Assembly: GCF_002846555.1 (NCBI RefSeq) | Contig: NZ_PJMS01000001.1 | Coordinates: forward strand, 5,487,501 to 5,551,500 | Length of the DNA stretch: 64,000 nucleotides | Direction: 5' to 3' | Source: Aquimarina sp. MAR_2010_214 | GTDB lineage: Bacteria; Bacteroidota; Bacteroidia; Flavobacteriales; Flavobacteriaceae | Shown here: positions 1 through 11,168 of the stretch, piece by piece | How positions within the stretch are numbered: position 1 is the stretch's first letter | Layout of the letters: each line of letters opens with the position of its first letter | Translations under genes and position numbers: made by a program | The notes under the pieces: generated by a model | Told to the model about the DNA's origin: nothing | Database searches by the model: none | Seen by the model: only the letters and a program-made list of their open reading frames with translations

Positions 1-498
1 TTCCCTCACGGTACTGGTTCACTATCGGTCTCTCAGGAGTATTTAGCCTTAACGGATGGTCCCGCCAGATTCATACAGGATTACACGTGTCCCGCACTAC
101 TCAGGATACTACTAAATTAATGCTCTTTACTTATACCAGGCTATCACTGTCTATGGCTCCTCTTTCCAAAGGATTCTAATTCATCACATCTCTTATATCG
201 TAGTCCTACAACCCCACAACTGCCGTAACAATTATGGTTTGGGCTAATCCGCGTTCGCTCGCCACTACTAACGGAATCACTTTTGTTTTCTTCTCCTCCG
301 GGTACTTAGATGTTTCAGTTCTCCGGGTTCGCCTCCATTGCTGGATACTATATCTTCAATATAGTGGGTTGCCCCATTCGGATATCTACGGATCAATAGG
401 TATGTGCCCCTCCCCGTAGCTTTTCGCAGCTTATCACGTCCTTCTTCGCCTCTGAGAGCCTAGGCATTCCCCATACGCCCTTAATTAGCTTATGCGTC
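1..498 (-). rRNA. rrl: 23S ribosomal RNA, 5' part
   Basis: Read on the minus strand this is the 5' end of large-subunit rRNA. The conserved start AAGGGCGTATGGGGAATGCC lies at 482..463, followed by the usual helix sequence CTAGGCTCTCAGAGGCGAAG. The rest of the gene lies outside the window to the left. The mature 5' end is placed near 498 by comparison with known 23S starts and is accurate only to some ten bases. Small ORFs called inside it are spurious. It is the third stable RNA segment of an operon ordered 16S, tRNA-Ile, tRNA-Ala, 23S. Confidence 0.96.
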
Positions 499-725
499 TT
501 GCTTTAACTTGCTCTTTTAGTTTTTGTCGATACTAATAAAGTAACTAAATTAGTATCAACCTCTTTTATTATCATTAATTGTAAACAATTAATGCTCGTA
601 TTTTTAAATCAATATGTCAATGAACGTTTTTCTTATCATTAATATAAAATCAATGAGTATAAAGACTTTTTCATATCATGAATCCTGTGCTTTATAATCT
701 ATCAATCCTTATATCTAAAGAATCG

Positions 726-799
726 TGGAGAATATCGGAGTCGAACCGATGACCTCCTGCGTGCAAGGCAGGCGCTCTAGCCAGCTGAGCTAATCCCCC
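726..799 (-). tRNA. tRNA-Ala (anticodon TGC)
   Basis: The minus strand folds as a standard cloverleaf of 74 nt. The acceptor arm GGGGGAT pairs with ATTCTCC, the T loop reads GGTTCGACTCC, and the anticodon loop CTTGCAC gives TGC. The 3' CCA is not encoded: the discriminator A is followed by CGA. It lies in the 16S-23S spacer, downstream of tRNA-Ile, and is co-transcribed with the rRNAs. Confidence 0.96.
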
Positions 800-949
800 A
801 TTATTTGAAATTCAGAATGTCGAATTTAGAATTACGAATAATGTGACTTAAACTCTATCTTCTAGAATTTCCTTTTTCAATATATTATGAACTTATCAAA
901 TGTAAAATGTAAAACCGAAAAATAATAAACTGAAAAGTAAACAAAAATT

Positions 950-990
950 AACTTTTACATTTTAAATTTAAACTTTTACATTTTAAATTT
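950..990. repeat. tandem 20-bp direct repeat in rRNA spacer
   Basis: Two identical copies of AACTTTTACATTTTAAATTT sit at 950-969 and 971-990, separated by one A, between the two spacer tRNA genes. The surrounding spacer also has short degenerate repeats (for example around 1080-1160). The sequence suggests a slippage-prone, non-coding spacer. Confidence 0.8.
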
Positions 991-992
991 CG

Positions 993-1066
993 TAGTCTCA
1001 GGCAGACTCGAACTGCCGACCTCTACATTATCAGTGTAGCGCTCTAACCAGCTGAGCTATGAGACT
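993..1066 (-). tRNA. tRNA-Ile (anticodon GAT)
   Basis: A 74-nt cloverleaf on the minus strand. The acceptor arm AGTCTCA pairs with TGAGACT, the D arm begins TAGCTCAG, the anticodon loop contains TGATAA with anticodon GAT, and the T arm contains GTTCGAGTC. The CCA end is not encoded. Its position just downstream of 16S is the classical place of a spacer tRNA-Ile. Confidence 0.97.
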
Positions 1067-1241
1067 GTCTTTTAGTAGTGAGTAATCAGTAATCAGAATT
1101 AGATCAAAATCTAAAAATCTTACCTAATACCTAATACTCTGTACTCAATACTAAATAATTAATTAACAGCATAAAGACTAAAAACAACCAAGATACATTC
1201 CATCGTATCATTTCTGGTCTCCTATTAAATAGGAAATCTCT

Positions 1242-2766
<1,525 letters not shown>

Positions 2767-3035
2767 TGTCTTTAAATATTATTCAAAACAATACAACGGA
2801 ATTATAATCGTATCTCAATAATGTCTCTAGTCTTTATTCTTTGTATAAACTATTAATAGTTTAATACGCGCTGTCAATCAATATGTCTATGAACTTTTTT
2901 AACTAATAAAGCAATCTTCATCGCTATTAATTATAGATCGTAAATAAGGAATCGAACCCTATAAATGTTTACAAAAAACACCCTAAACCAATACTACTAT
3001 TTTTATGAACTATGCTTTGTTTCTCTAAGCGGGTG

Positions 3036-3065
3036 CAAATATACAACCCTTTTTATTTCTACAAA
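3036..3065 (-). promoter_or_regulatory. rRNA promoter 1 (proximal)
   Basis: On the minus strand TTTG (3065-3062) is followed after 18 nt by TATATTTG (3043-3036). This fits the Bacteroidota housekeeping promoter (TTTG at -33, TAnnTTTG at -7). Transcription would begin near 3029 and run into 16S. Confidence 0.85.
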
Positions 3066-3158
3066 GTTTTTTTTGATTTATTTTAAAAAAAAATTCTAAG
3101 AAAAAATCAAACTAAATCTCAATGAACTCGCAAAAACATATCCCATTTTTGCAGGGCG

Positions 3159-3188
3159 CAAACATACAACCCTTTTTTATTCTGACAA
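3159..3188 (-). promoter_or_regulatory. rRNA promoter 2 (middle)
   Basis: On the minus strand TTG (3188-3186) is followed after 19 nt by TATGTTTG (3166-3159), another match to TAnnTTTG. It sits 123 bp upstream of the proximal promoter, within a second copy of the same degenerate repeat. Confidence 0.82.
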
Positions 3189-3285
3189 GACTTTTTTGAT
3201 AAAGTTTTTAAAACTTTCTCTTAACCTGAAAATCAAAAAAATAAATCTCAATGAACTCCCAAAACAATATTCCGTTTTGCGGGTG

Positions 3286-3315
3286 CAAATATAAAAACCT
3301 TTTTATTTCTAACAA
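3286..3315 (-). promoter_or_regulatory. rRNA promoter 3 (distal)
   Basis: On the minus strand TTG (3315-3313) is followed after 19 nt by TATATTTG (3293-3286). It lies 127 bp upstream of promoter 2 in the third repeat copy. Together the three sites would give strong, graded expression of the rRNA operon. Confidence 0.82.
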
Positions 3316-3507
3316 CACCTTTTCTTAACTATTTTAAAACTTTTCCTTAATATCTTGATATTACACCTTTTACATTATCAATAAAATTATAGATGGTACT
3401 ACAACTCCAGATATAGGTATCTCAATCTAAACATAGAAATGTTTTTTCTCCCCAGAGAAGTATACTACTATAGTATTTAATTGTTCATTTTAAATACGAA
3501 CAAAGGA

Positions 3508-3996
3508 TTATATAGTCGATATTTTATTTAATAGAATTGCGCTTAAGTATAATCCAATTCCGAAAATGGTATGTGTAAGCAAGCTTTTTATCCTGCCTAT
3601 AGTTGGATTTGGCATATCTGATAATGCCACTCCAAATCCAAATGCAGGCTGCATAATAAAAAAAGGAGCGACGATAGTAACAAGACCTATTACAATGGCT
3701 GGCTGAAGAGTTGGATTAGTTAACCAATCTTTTTCACAAACAAATACCAATAAAAACGCAAATGATATACCTATTATATAATGCGATAACCAACCTATTA
3801 TCAGTTCATTTTTTAATGATGGTGAATTAAAAATTTTATTATGAAAGAATTTTCCTTTGGACATATAGCCTATCCAACGACCAAGAAGACTATAGTCTAG
3901 TGATTTTATTTTAAACATACTTAATATATATGACCAAACATCCATTGTAAATGTAGCACCAATACCAATAATTATTGTTTTCAATATCCAATTCAT
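3508..3996 (-). CDS. DUF2938 family membrane protein
   Basis: The protein begins MNWILKTIIIGIGATFTMDV and is 162 residues when started at 3996. This matches the usual start of DUF2938 proteins; the ATG at 4083 would add a 29-residue tail not typical of the family. Four hydrophobic segments are visible, and family landmarks include LGRWIGYM, GWLSHYIIGISFA and VAPFFIMQPAFGFGVA. The function is unknown; it is an inner-membrane protein. It follows an AraC-type regulator on the same strand, which may control it. Family assignment rests on remembered motifs. Confidence 0.8.
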   Translation of the reverse strand: MNWILKTIIIGIGATFTMDVWSYILSMFKIKSLDYSLLGRWIGYMSKGKFFHNKIFNSPSLKNELIIGWLSHYIIGISFAFLLVFVCEKDWLTNPTLQPAIVIGLVTIVAPFFIMQPAFGFGVALSDMPNPTIGRIKSLLTHTIFGIGLYLSAILLNKISTI

Positions 3997-4128
3997 TTTA
4001 AATTTGCTTTTTGATTCATTTAGACAATTAAGGAGTAGATAATAAATAGGAGTACTATTTATGGGTTCAAAATTAGTGCTCACATGAGTTACTGGAGCAG
4101 GACAAAATTGTAGTTTACTAGGATTTAT

Positions 4129-4974
4129 CTAAAAAAACTTATGTCTAAACACCTTGGGTGAGCATTTCATATGTTTTTTAAAAAACCTGATGAAGTAGGA
4201 TGTATCATCATATCCTAAATCATAGGCGATACTACTTATTTGGTTAGAAGTAGTCAAAAGATATCTTTTGGCTTCCAAAATCATGTATTCATTAATTAAT
4301 TCGGAACATGTTTTACCTACTGTAGATTTAGTAACTGCATTAAGCTGATACAAAGAAAGGTTCATCATTTCTGCATATTGAGCGGCACGTTTACAGGTAA
4401 TACTATGTGTTTCTAAAAGTTCTAAAAATTCTTCAAGTCGTTCTTGTGAATATGGTGTACCACCACCTTTATGGTCTGTTCCAATATTTCGACTAAGTTC
4501 GGTAAGTAATATACTTAAGTTTGCATTAATTACTTCCCGGTATCCATCATCCTTATTTGTAAATTCCTGAAAGATAGCATCTAAAATGGATAGTGATTTT
4601 TTAAAATCATCGATATCAAGTTGATAAAAGTTTACACCACTTATTTTCCTTAACAATTCTGCCTTCACCTTATCATGAGCTACGTAAGAATTGGCATTAA
4701 AATTAAGTAAATACCCTGTACATTTTTCATTTAGTGTAAGTTGATGTACCTGACCAGGGCGAATAAAAAATATGGTGCGAGCGCAAACATTGTAAGGAAC
4801 AAAATCTATTTCATGAAAACCAGTTCCCTGCTCTAGTGCAAGTAAGAAGAAAAAATCATGCCTATGAAGACTTTGGGTCATAGATTTTCCACTCAACATC
4901 TTCTTAACATTCTTAATTGCAAAAATAGATTCATTTGAGTTTGCATTACCTTTTCTTACAGGAATGTCTTGCAT
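4129..4974 (-). CDS. AraC family transcriptional regulator (cytoplasmic)
   Basis: The N-terminal part resembles a cupin ligand-binding fold (HRHDFFFLLALEQGTGFHEID, then a segment ending in RPGQVHQL). The C-terminal 90 residues form an AraC double helix-turn-helix (ISSIAYDLGYDDTSYFIRFF, KKHMKCSPKVFR). The ATG at 4974 (MQDIPVRK) is preferred because family members start this way; an upstream ATG at 5031 is possible. It is transcribed towards the DUF2938 gene and probably regulates it. The ligand is unknown. Confidence 0.85.
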   Translation of the reverse strand: MQDIPVRKGNANSNESIFAIKNVKKMLSGKSMTQSLHRHDFFFLLALEQGTGFHEIDFVPYNVCARTIFFIRPGQVHQLTLNEKCTGYLLNFNANSYVAHDKVKAELLRKISGVNFYQLDIDDFKKSLSILDAIFQEFTNKDDGYREVINANLSILLTELSRNIGTDHKGGGTPYSQERLEEFLELLETHSITCKRAAQYAEMMNLSLYQLNAVTKSTVGKTCSELINEYMILEAKRYLLTTSNQISSIAYDLGYDDTSYFIRFFKKHMKCSPKVFRHKFF

Positions 4975-5112
4975 TATAAGTCTCAGGGATTTAAATTTAA
5001 CTTGTTTTTTTATGAGCATTAAATCATACACGAAGGCTTTATACCATATAAAGAATACTTCTAATTTTTCATTGGCACTAAGATAATTAAACAGATAAAA
5101 ATGTAGCTCTGT

Positions 5113-6192
5113 TTATTTGCTTAGTTTATTCCAAATTTTCTTAAATCTTTCTAAATTATCAGAGCTTAGATCTTCATTTGCCATCAGGATTTGTCCTACG
5201 TTTGTTTTGGGATTGAACATCATAAAAGCAGATGCTCCTAAATCTGAACCTGTATGACCTATTTTCCCAGATTTAAAGTAAGCCATAAAAAGCCCGGTAT
5301 TAGGTTCTCTCGGGTTAATATTCTGAACCTCGTTATTTTCATTAAAATTCTTAGCATATAACTCACTCCACGATTTTTTAGTAAGTAATGTACTATTTCC
5401 ATTATATCCTTTTATGAGTTCAATTAAGTAAAGAGATATATCTTGTATGTTAGTTTTTAAGCTTCCATCGGGATATGTCACACAAGAATAAGGTTGTATA
5501 ACTTGATCTTTTTCATCATATAATATACTATGTTGTGCACTATTTATATTCTCATAAAACCAACCTGTATTATTCATCTTTAATGGTGTGAATATATTTT
5601 CTTTAGTAAATTCATTAAAAGGTTTCGCACTAATTTTTTCAATTATATAAGCCGCTAATGCTGCTCCAATATTCGAATATTCATATTGCACTCCTGCTTT
5701 TTTTTTCAAAAAACTTTTCTTTACGCTCTTCCTATTATGATTAAGATGCTCATATAAGTATGCTCTTAAAGATATTTTTGGAGAAAGTTCATAAGCATAT
5801 GCTGATTCGTATATTTTCTCATTATCCATAATTCCAGAGGTATGCGTTGCCAGATGTCGTAATGTAATGATGTTTGAATCATCGATATGCGGATTAACAA
5901 TTTTAAAGTCCAGATATTCATTAATATCTTTATCCAAATCAATTAGTCCTTTCTCTTTGGCGATCATTAAGGAAACTCCAATAACTGTTTTACTCACCGA
6001 TCCTATTGGTTGAATTGTATTTTTTGAATAGTTCTTCTTTTTTTCTTTATCGGCTAATCCAAATGCTTCTATTTCTAAGACCTCATCCTCATTAACTACT
6101 GCAGTAGCATAACCTGTAAATTTTCCGTCTTGAGATGTACAACTCTGGACACTTAAAAAAGTAATTAAAATAAAAGTAAAATACGATTTCAT
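5113..6192 (-). CDS. serine hydrolase of the beta-lactamase / class C fold, lipoprotein
   Basis: A 359-residue exported protein with a short hydrophobic leader and Cys18 in a lipobox-like SVQSC. The penicillin-binding fold motifs are present: SVSK (Ser65, Lys68) for the nucleophile and general base, YSN at 172-174, and HTG at 313-315. Such proteins hydrolyse esters, amides or peptides; the substrate cannot be told. It lies 157 bp downstream of a membrane AraC regulator on the same strand. A regulator/hydrolase pair of the same type recurs at 8273-11137. Confidence 0.88.
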   Translation of the reverse strand: MKSYFTFILITFLSVQSCTSQDGKFTGYATAVVNEDEVLEIEAFGLADKEKKKNYSKNTIQPIGSVSKTVIGVSLMIAKEKGLIDLDKDINEYLDFKIVNPHIDDSNIITLRHLATHTSGIMDNEKIYESAYAYELSPKISLRAYLYEHLNHNRKSVKKSFLKKKAGVQYEYSNIGAALAAYIIEKISAKPFNEFTKENIFTPLKMNNTGWFYENINSAQHSILYDEKDQVIQPYSCVTYPDGSLKTNIQDISLYLIELIKGYNGNSTLLTKKSWSELYAKNFNENNEVQNINPREPNTGLFMAYFKSGKIGHTGSDLGASAFMMFNPKTNVGQILMANEDLSSDNLERFKKIWNKLSK

Positions 6193-6349
6193 AATTATTG
6201 TTTTTTTTGATTGATATATTCATTTTGAAATTACACACTACTCAAACATTACATATCACCCTATCGAATAATTATTCTGTTGAGATTTGACACAAATAAA
6301 TATGAAAACTACGACCCAAACGCTCCAACGCTTCTGTTGGCACCTATTT

Positions 6350-7495
6350 TTATAATGTTTTTTGGAGTGAAGATTTGAATTGGGATGGAGATAAACCGGT
6401 TTCTTTTTTAAATATTCTATTAAAACTGGTTTTGGATTTAAAACCAGATTCGTATGCAATACCCAGAAGTGTAATATTACTATACTCTGATGATTTCATT
6501 TTTTTCTTGACAGAGGCTACGCGATATTTATTCACATAGTCATAAAATGTAGTCTTTAAATATTGATTTAAAAATGCTGAGAGCTTTTTATCAGAAATTG
6601 AAATTGTACTTGCCAATCTGCTTAAAGTAAGATCTTCGTCTAAATATTTTTCTCCAACAGACATTACATGCTCTAATGACAATTTCAGATTATTCAATTC
6701 TTCATCGCTTATACCAGACAAATATTCGTTTTTTTTACCTTCTTTATCTTTTTCCTCTGGTGTATTGATCAAAAAATCAGGGAGTAGGATTTTTGACTGT
6801 TTAACTCCATAATATCCTAAATATGCTATTAATATAATTACTGAAACTAATGTCAAATACGAAGTTTCAAAATTTAGCTCTTTGACGTTGACTTCATACA
6901 AAGTAAATATCACATCCAGGCATGAAATCACGAGCACACCAATTAGCATTCGTTTCACCCAACCAAAATCATTTTCAGAAATGTTTGAAAAATTGAGTTT
7001 CATTGCACTTTTGTAGGTGTTAAATAATTTTAATGAATATAAGGTGTAAAAAATAAAATACATCATCAATAAAACGCCAAACAAATCACCATGATCATTG
7101 ATAGTTTTTAAATAGTTAAAAACAAACTCTTTCTTAATGATTGAGATCAAAAAAGGAATGGACACACATAGCAAATAGAGCAAAGTGGGAACAAAATGAA
7201 TATAGTATTTCCTTATTAGTTTTGTCTTTCCCTCAAATAGGGACTTGATATAAACAAATATTAAGGGTCCGGTAAAAAATTCAATAATTTCATTAAACAC
7301 AAAAGTGGTGAGAAATAGGGATTTTAATTTATGAATTTGTGCATATCCATGAATAATGTAAAATAGGGTTATCGAAAAAAACAAAAGAAGTAATCGTTGC
7401 GGTGATTCTTTGGTCTTAGATTTTATCAATAACAAAAGTATAATTGCATTGATAACAATTCCTGTGGTTAAAAAGAAGGTGATTCCTAAATTCAT
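6350..7495 (-). CDS. AraC family regulator with N-terminal membrane domain
   Basis: The first 240 residues hold about seven hydrophobic helices (from GITFFLTTGIVINAIILLLL to LVSVIILIAYLGYYGV). After a charged linker the C-terminal 110 residues are an AraC DNA-binding domain (LTLSRLASTISISDKKLSAF, ITLLGIAYESGFKSKTSFNR, IFKKETGLSPSQF). Members of this Flavobacteriia group are thought to sense membrane or periplasmic signals, which is inference here. It precedes a serine hydrolase gene on the same strand, its likely target. A paralogue lies at 9998-11137. Confidence 0.87.
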   Translation of the reverse strand: MNLGITFFLTTGIVINAIILLLLIKSKTKESPQRLLLLFFSITLFYIIHGYAQIHKLKSLFLTTFVFNEIIEFFTGPLIFVYIKSLFEGKTKLIRKYYIHFVPTLLYLLCVSIPFLISIIKKEFVFNYLKTINDHGDLFGVLLMMYFIFYTLYSLKLFNTYKSAMKLNFSNISENDFGWVKRMLIGVLVISCLDVIFTLYEVNVKELNFETSYLTLVSVIILIAYLGYYGVKQSKILLPDFLINTPEEKDKEGKKNEYLSGISDEELNNLKLSLEHVMSVGEKYLDEDLTLSRLASTISISDKKLSAFLNQYLKTTFYDYVNKYRVASVKKKMKSSEYSNITLLGIAYESGFKSKTSFNRIFKKETGLSPSQFKSSLQKTL

Positions 7496-7617
7496 ATACT
7501 ACAAAATGCTGTAAATTATCTCTGATTACACACTGTTATCTACTTTCTGAAAATCGACAAAAAAGCTATGCGCGAAAATATATTATTTCACCATTAAATC
7601 CAGACAACAACCACTAT

Positions 7618-8112
7618 TTAATAATTTGCAAAATGAGTGTGTATTATTTTCGCATTACCTTGTTTATCATTCCTAAGAATGAATGTAACGGGTCCTTTTG
7701 AAACACTATCTTTTACTGTATTTCTATCTCCAAAATACCATACGGCAGCCACCATTGCAGTTTCTCCATAAATTTTTGTCGTGATATCTTCTAACCAGAG
7801 TGATTTTTTAGGTTGTTTCCCTCCTTCTACAAAACCAAAACCCGAGTGATGTGGCTTGAGATGTTTGTATCCTATCATCAAGCCTTCCTTTTCTGATGAA
7901 AAATAGGTTAGATCTTCGGTTTGAATAAAAATATCATCTAGCAGGTTTAAATCATAAGTCTTCCACAATTCTAACCATTTATTAATCACATGTTCTGTCT
8001 CATTTTGAGATAACGTTGCTTTCTCATTTTGGGTATCTGTTTCACTTTTTTGCGTATTGCAAGCTAGTACTAATACAAGGAAAGCGATTATATTTATAAA
8101 TTTGAAGTTCAT
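7618..8112 (-). CDS. NTF2/SnoaL-like domain lipoprotein
   Basis: A 164-residue protein with a signal sequence ending in the lipobox LVLAC. The mature part reads as an NTF2-like fold: a helix with VINKWLELWKTYDLNLLDDI, a middle segment with HHSGFGFVEGG, and strands with TAMVAAVWYFGD and GPVTFILRND. Enzymatic or ligand-binding roles are both known in the superfamily, so no reaction is assigned. It lies 160 bp downstream of a serine hydrolase on the same strand and may be co-transcribed. Confidence 0.7.
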   Translation of the reverse strand: MNFKFINIIAFLVLVLACNTQKSETDTQNEKATLSQNETEHVINKWLELWKTYDLNLLDDIFIQTEDLTYFSSEKEGLMIGYKHLKPHHSGFGFVEGGKQPKKSLWLEDITTKIYGETAMVAAVWYFGDRNTVKDSVSKGPVTFILRNDKQGNAKIIHTHFANY

Positions 8113-8272
8113 AACGATACGATTAGAGTTGTACTAAGTCAAATATAAATATTTTGCTTTTATCGTTTTTTTGTAAATGTCAAATTTAAGATTTGCGACT
8201 TAGTAAATCAGTCAAAGTTTTTCAAACTATCTTAAACCGTCCTACGTTTTTATACATTTTTGGTTATTGGCC

Positions 8273-9916
8273 TTATTTTCTCTCTATTATTGCAGGTAAT
8301 ATATATTCCTTCATCATTTTGTCTGCATTAGCATGGGCATTTGGATTGTTATATGCAGAAGAAGTAATAACAACAACAAAAGGAATATTTTTAAAGATAA
8401 AAATCTTATTTCCGCCTCTACCACTACAAAAAGAAACTGGGTAATCTCTGCCATTAACAGTATATATTTTATTCCAGAAAAGGTAGCCGTAGTAGCCATC
8501 TTTTATACCAGCATAGGTTTGTGACACTTGTTTTGATACACTTTTCTCTACCCATTTTTCTGCTATAATTTGTTTGCCATTCCATTTTCCTTTGTTTTTA
8601 TATAATTGCCCATACTTAGCAAAGTCGATGGCTCTTAACTGTATTCCGCCAGCAGTATTACCTACTTTTTGTGGTGTGTATTGCCATTTATAATTGGTAA
8701 TATTAAGTGGTGCAAATAATTTTTTATCTGCATAAGAAATTAATCCTTCAGGAACAGATTTATGAATGACATCTCCTAAGATCACGACTCCGGCAGTAAA
8801 ATATGTGAAGTCTTTTCCTATTGTTTTATCTTTCCGCATTGGTAAATCAAGTGAAAACTTAACCCAGTTATCTGCTGGATACATATTTTCTTCATTTCCT
8901 GGGCTATTATAATCACTATCATCACCTAGAAATCCCGAACTCATAGTTAGAAGAGATTTTAATGTTACAGAATCTTTCTTACTGCTATAATTTTTAAAGG
9001 ATTTTAATTTGTAAAAATCTTTTAAAAATGCATTTTCACTATTGATATGGTTTTCTTTAATAGCAATCCCCAACATTGTAGATGCAAATGATTTTCCTAC
9101 AGATCTTGGGTTGTGTAAACTATTTCTGTTTTCACCATTAAAATATTCTTCTATTAAAAGCTTATTTTCTTTTATAACGACAATTCCATTAATGTTTTCG
9201 AATCTTTTTTCAGCTATTTTTCTATTTAGCACTTCTATTTTGTGACGATCAAAATTATCTTTAGATAATTGCCAACCACTATCGGGCTGTATTTCCTGAA
9301 CTGGTATTAGACTTTCATCTATAGGAATTTTGGCCACTTCGATCGTTATATTCCCTTTAGCTAAAATCTCACCTACTTTTAGCGCTTCTTCTTTTAAATA
9401 AGGTCTTACTTCAATAGTTAATGAATGGTTGCCTTCTGCAAAAACATCTTGCCCTCCACTTAACTTCATAAACTTTAGCCACATAAACCAACCCCAAAAA
9501 TCAATCTGTTTGGGATACATTAATGGAACCATATATTCAAGTTTGGTTGTTTTAGAATCCACAGTTCCTGCACCTTTGTTTAAATTTTCTATATGAACTT
9601 TTTTACCATCTACTAAAAATGAAAATTGAAAATTCCCTTTATTTAATAATTGATCTTGTGATAAGCTTGGAGCTAATAATTTAAGACTTTCAATAAGAGG
9701 TTTATCTAATGTAAAATGAATGTTCAGAAACTCATCTTTATTAAGTGTAAAACTATTGACGTAGTTATTTGGTGTAGGTTTATTTTTTTTAAAGTCAACC
9801 TTTGAAAAAAATAGATTCTCAATTTCATTGGTTTGAGATTTTTTTGGTGTTGAACTTTTACTAGTATTGCAAGCTACGATGAAGCAAACAATAAATACTA
9901 AATAATTTGATTTCAT
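8273..9916 (-). CDS. two-domain serine hydrolase (beta-lactamase fold), lipoprotein
   Basis: A 547-residue lipoprotein with lipobox FIVAC. Residues of about 30-210 are a beta-rich N-terminal domain without a family I recognise. The rest is a beta-lactamase-type domain with SVGK (Ser272, Lys275), a YFTAG segment where family members have a YxN-like motif, and GRGGN in place of the KTG/HTG box. The altered second motif may change specificity. It starts 81 bp downstream of a membrane AraC regulator; the same arrangement recurs at 5113-7495. Confidence 0.85.
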   Translation of the reverse strand: MKSNYLVFIVCFIVACNTSKSSTPKKSQTNEIENLFFSKVDFKKNKPTPNNYVNSFTLNKDEFLNIHFTLDKPLIESLKLLAPSLSQDQLLNKGNFQFSFLVDGKKVHIENLNKGAGTVDSKTTKLEYMVPLMYPKQIDFWGWFMWLKFMKLSGGQDVFAEGNHSLTIEVRPYLKEEALKVGEILAKGNITIEVAKIPIDESLIPVQEIQPDSGWQLSKDNFDRHKIEVLNRKIAEKRFENINGIVVIKENKLLIEEYFNGENRNSLHNPRSVGKSFASTMLGIAIKENHINSENAFLKDFYKLKSFKNYSSKKDSVTLKSLLTMSSGFLGDDSDYNSPGNEENMYPADNWVKFSLDLPMRKDKTIGKDFTYFTAGVVILGDVIHKSVPEGLISYADKKLFAPLNITNYKWQYTPQKVGNTAGGIQLRAIDFAKYGQLYKNKGKWNGKQIIAEKWVEKSVSKQVSQTYAGIKDGYYGYLFWNKIYTVNGRDYPVSFCSGRGGNKIFIFKNIPFVVVITSSAYNNPNAHANADKMMKEYILPAIIERK

Positions 9917-9997
9917 ATTTGATTGATAATTGAATTATTCAACAAACATAGGTCTACCAGGGCTTACAAAAGCTCCATATTATAGAATGGGACTCAT

Positions 9998-11137
9998 TTA
10001 ACGCTGTTGAGAGTCATTTTTTATTGACTTTTTATAATGCAAAGGAGTGATGCCCTTAATATTTTTAAAGACTCTGTTAAAAGTTGTTTTTGAATTAAAA
10101 CCACACTCAAAAGACAAACCTAATAAGGTTATGTGATCATAACTACTACTATGTAATTTTTCGATAATAGCATTTACACGATATTCATTTACAAAATCCG
10201 AGAAATTTTTATCCAAACCATCGTTTATTACTTTAGACAAAATATTGGGGTGCATATTAAGATTTTCTGCCAAAGACTTTAATGTCAATTCTGAGTTAAG
10301 ATAAAAACGATTAGCTACCATTTGTTCTTTTAACCAAGATGCTTTTTTGAAGATTTCTTCAGATGGTTTTTCTTTATCAATACTATTTTCTCTATTAGCC
10401 TCTAGTAAAATCACTTCTGGTCTTAAAAAAGCTTCTGCACTAATCCAAATAGTGATAATAGACAGTAATACATAAATTGGATAATAATCACTTATGCTTA
10501 ACTGAAAATTAAATACGACATAATCAATAATAGTATAGGGTGTCCATAAAAACCAAAGTACAGCAAATACGATAATCAACCTATATAACCACCTTAAACT
10601 ATATGCGTCATTATTGCTGTAATTTTTATGTAACCATGTATGATAAGCTTTAATTTCTTTTAGAGCATATAAACAATAGGTTACTATAGAAATAATTGCA
10701 AAAAACTGAACAACAGGCATTAATTGAAGGTACGTATTCGTTTCTATACCAATAGTATTATTAACAAGTGCATCACGACTAATCACAAAATGTATCGCGA
10801 GTTCTATCACTAATGGTAAAAAATGAATACTGTCTTTTTTAGAAAGGCGATAACTAAAGTTGGTTATTTTTTTTACATATAAATATAATAATGGCCCAAG
10901 AGCTAAAGAGTAGTTTAATGGTATTAAATAAAAATGTGGTATATAAGTAGTGATTTGAAAATCCAAACTCAATATCCAAATATTCCAAAAAACAATAATA
11001 AAAGTAACCAAGCCAAGTAGCACATTAGCTTTTTTATTTATCCGCTTAGTAAAAATAAGTAATAGTCCAAATGTGGTTCCTATAAATACAGATGCTATTA
11101 TAATAAGGTTGAAAATATTTAAATTGAATTCGCACAT
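9998..11137 (-). CDS. AraC family regulator with N-terminal membrane domain
   Basis: The architecture matches the gene at 6350-7495: about seven membrane helices in residues 1-240 (first helix FNLIIIASVFIGTTFGLLLI), a linker, and an AraC domain (LTLKSLAENLNMHPNILSKV, ITLLGLSFECGFNSKTTFNR, VFKNIKGITPLHY). The two proteins align best in their C-terminal halves. It is the first gene of a likely transcription unit with the hydrolase at 8273-9916 and the NTF2-like lipoprotein. The signal it senses is unknown. Confidence 0.87.
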   Translation of the reverse strand: MCEFNLNIFNLIIIASVFIGTTFGLLLIFTKRINKKANVLLGLVTFIIVFWNIWILSLDFQITTYIPHFYLIPLNYSLALGPLLYLYVKKITNFSYRLSKKDSIHFLPLVIELAIHFVISRDALVNNTIGIETNTYLQLMPVVQFFAIISIVTYCLYALKEIKAYHTWLHKNYSNNDAYSLRWLYRLIIVFAVLWFLWTPYTIIDYVVFNFQLSISDYYPIYVLLSIITIWISAEAFLRPEVILLEANRENSIDKEKPSEEIFKKASWLKEQMVANRFYLNSELTLKSLAENLNMHPNILSKVINDGLDKNFSDFVNEYRVNAIIEKLHSSSYDHITLLGLSFECGFNSKTTFNRVFKNIKGITPLHYKKSIKNDSQQR

Positions 11138-11168
11138 TATTGTATTCTTCTTTTATAAAACTACCTAT

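Larger units (their letters stand above)
3001..3330. repeat. three degenerate copies of a ~125-bp promoter repeat
   Basis: Three segments starting near 3006, 3121 and 3249 share the order: a TGAACT-containing lead, a GCGGGTGCAAATATA-like core, then CCTTTTTATTTCT and an A/T-rich tail. Each copy carries one promoter. The remaining sequence from 2767 to 3507 has no convincing gene. Confidence 0.75.

Noticed and set aside
6256..6459. A 67-codon minus-strand ORF overlapping the end of the AraC gene
   Set aside because: It is in another frame of the real AraC C-terminus and has no independent support.
8193..8524. Plus-strand ORFs opposite the end of the gene at 8273-9916
   Set aside because: They are antisense shadows of a well-supported beta-lactamase-fold gene and have no motifs.
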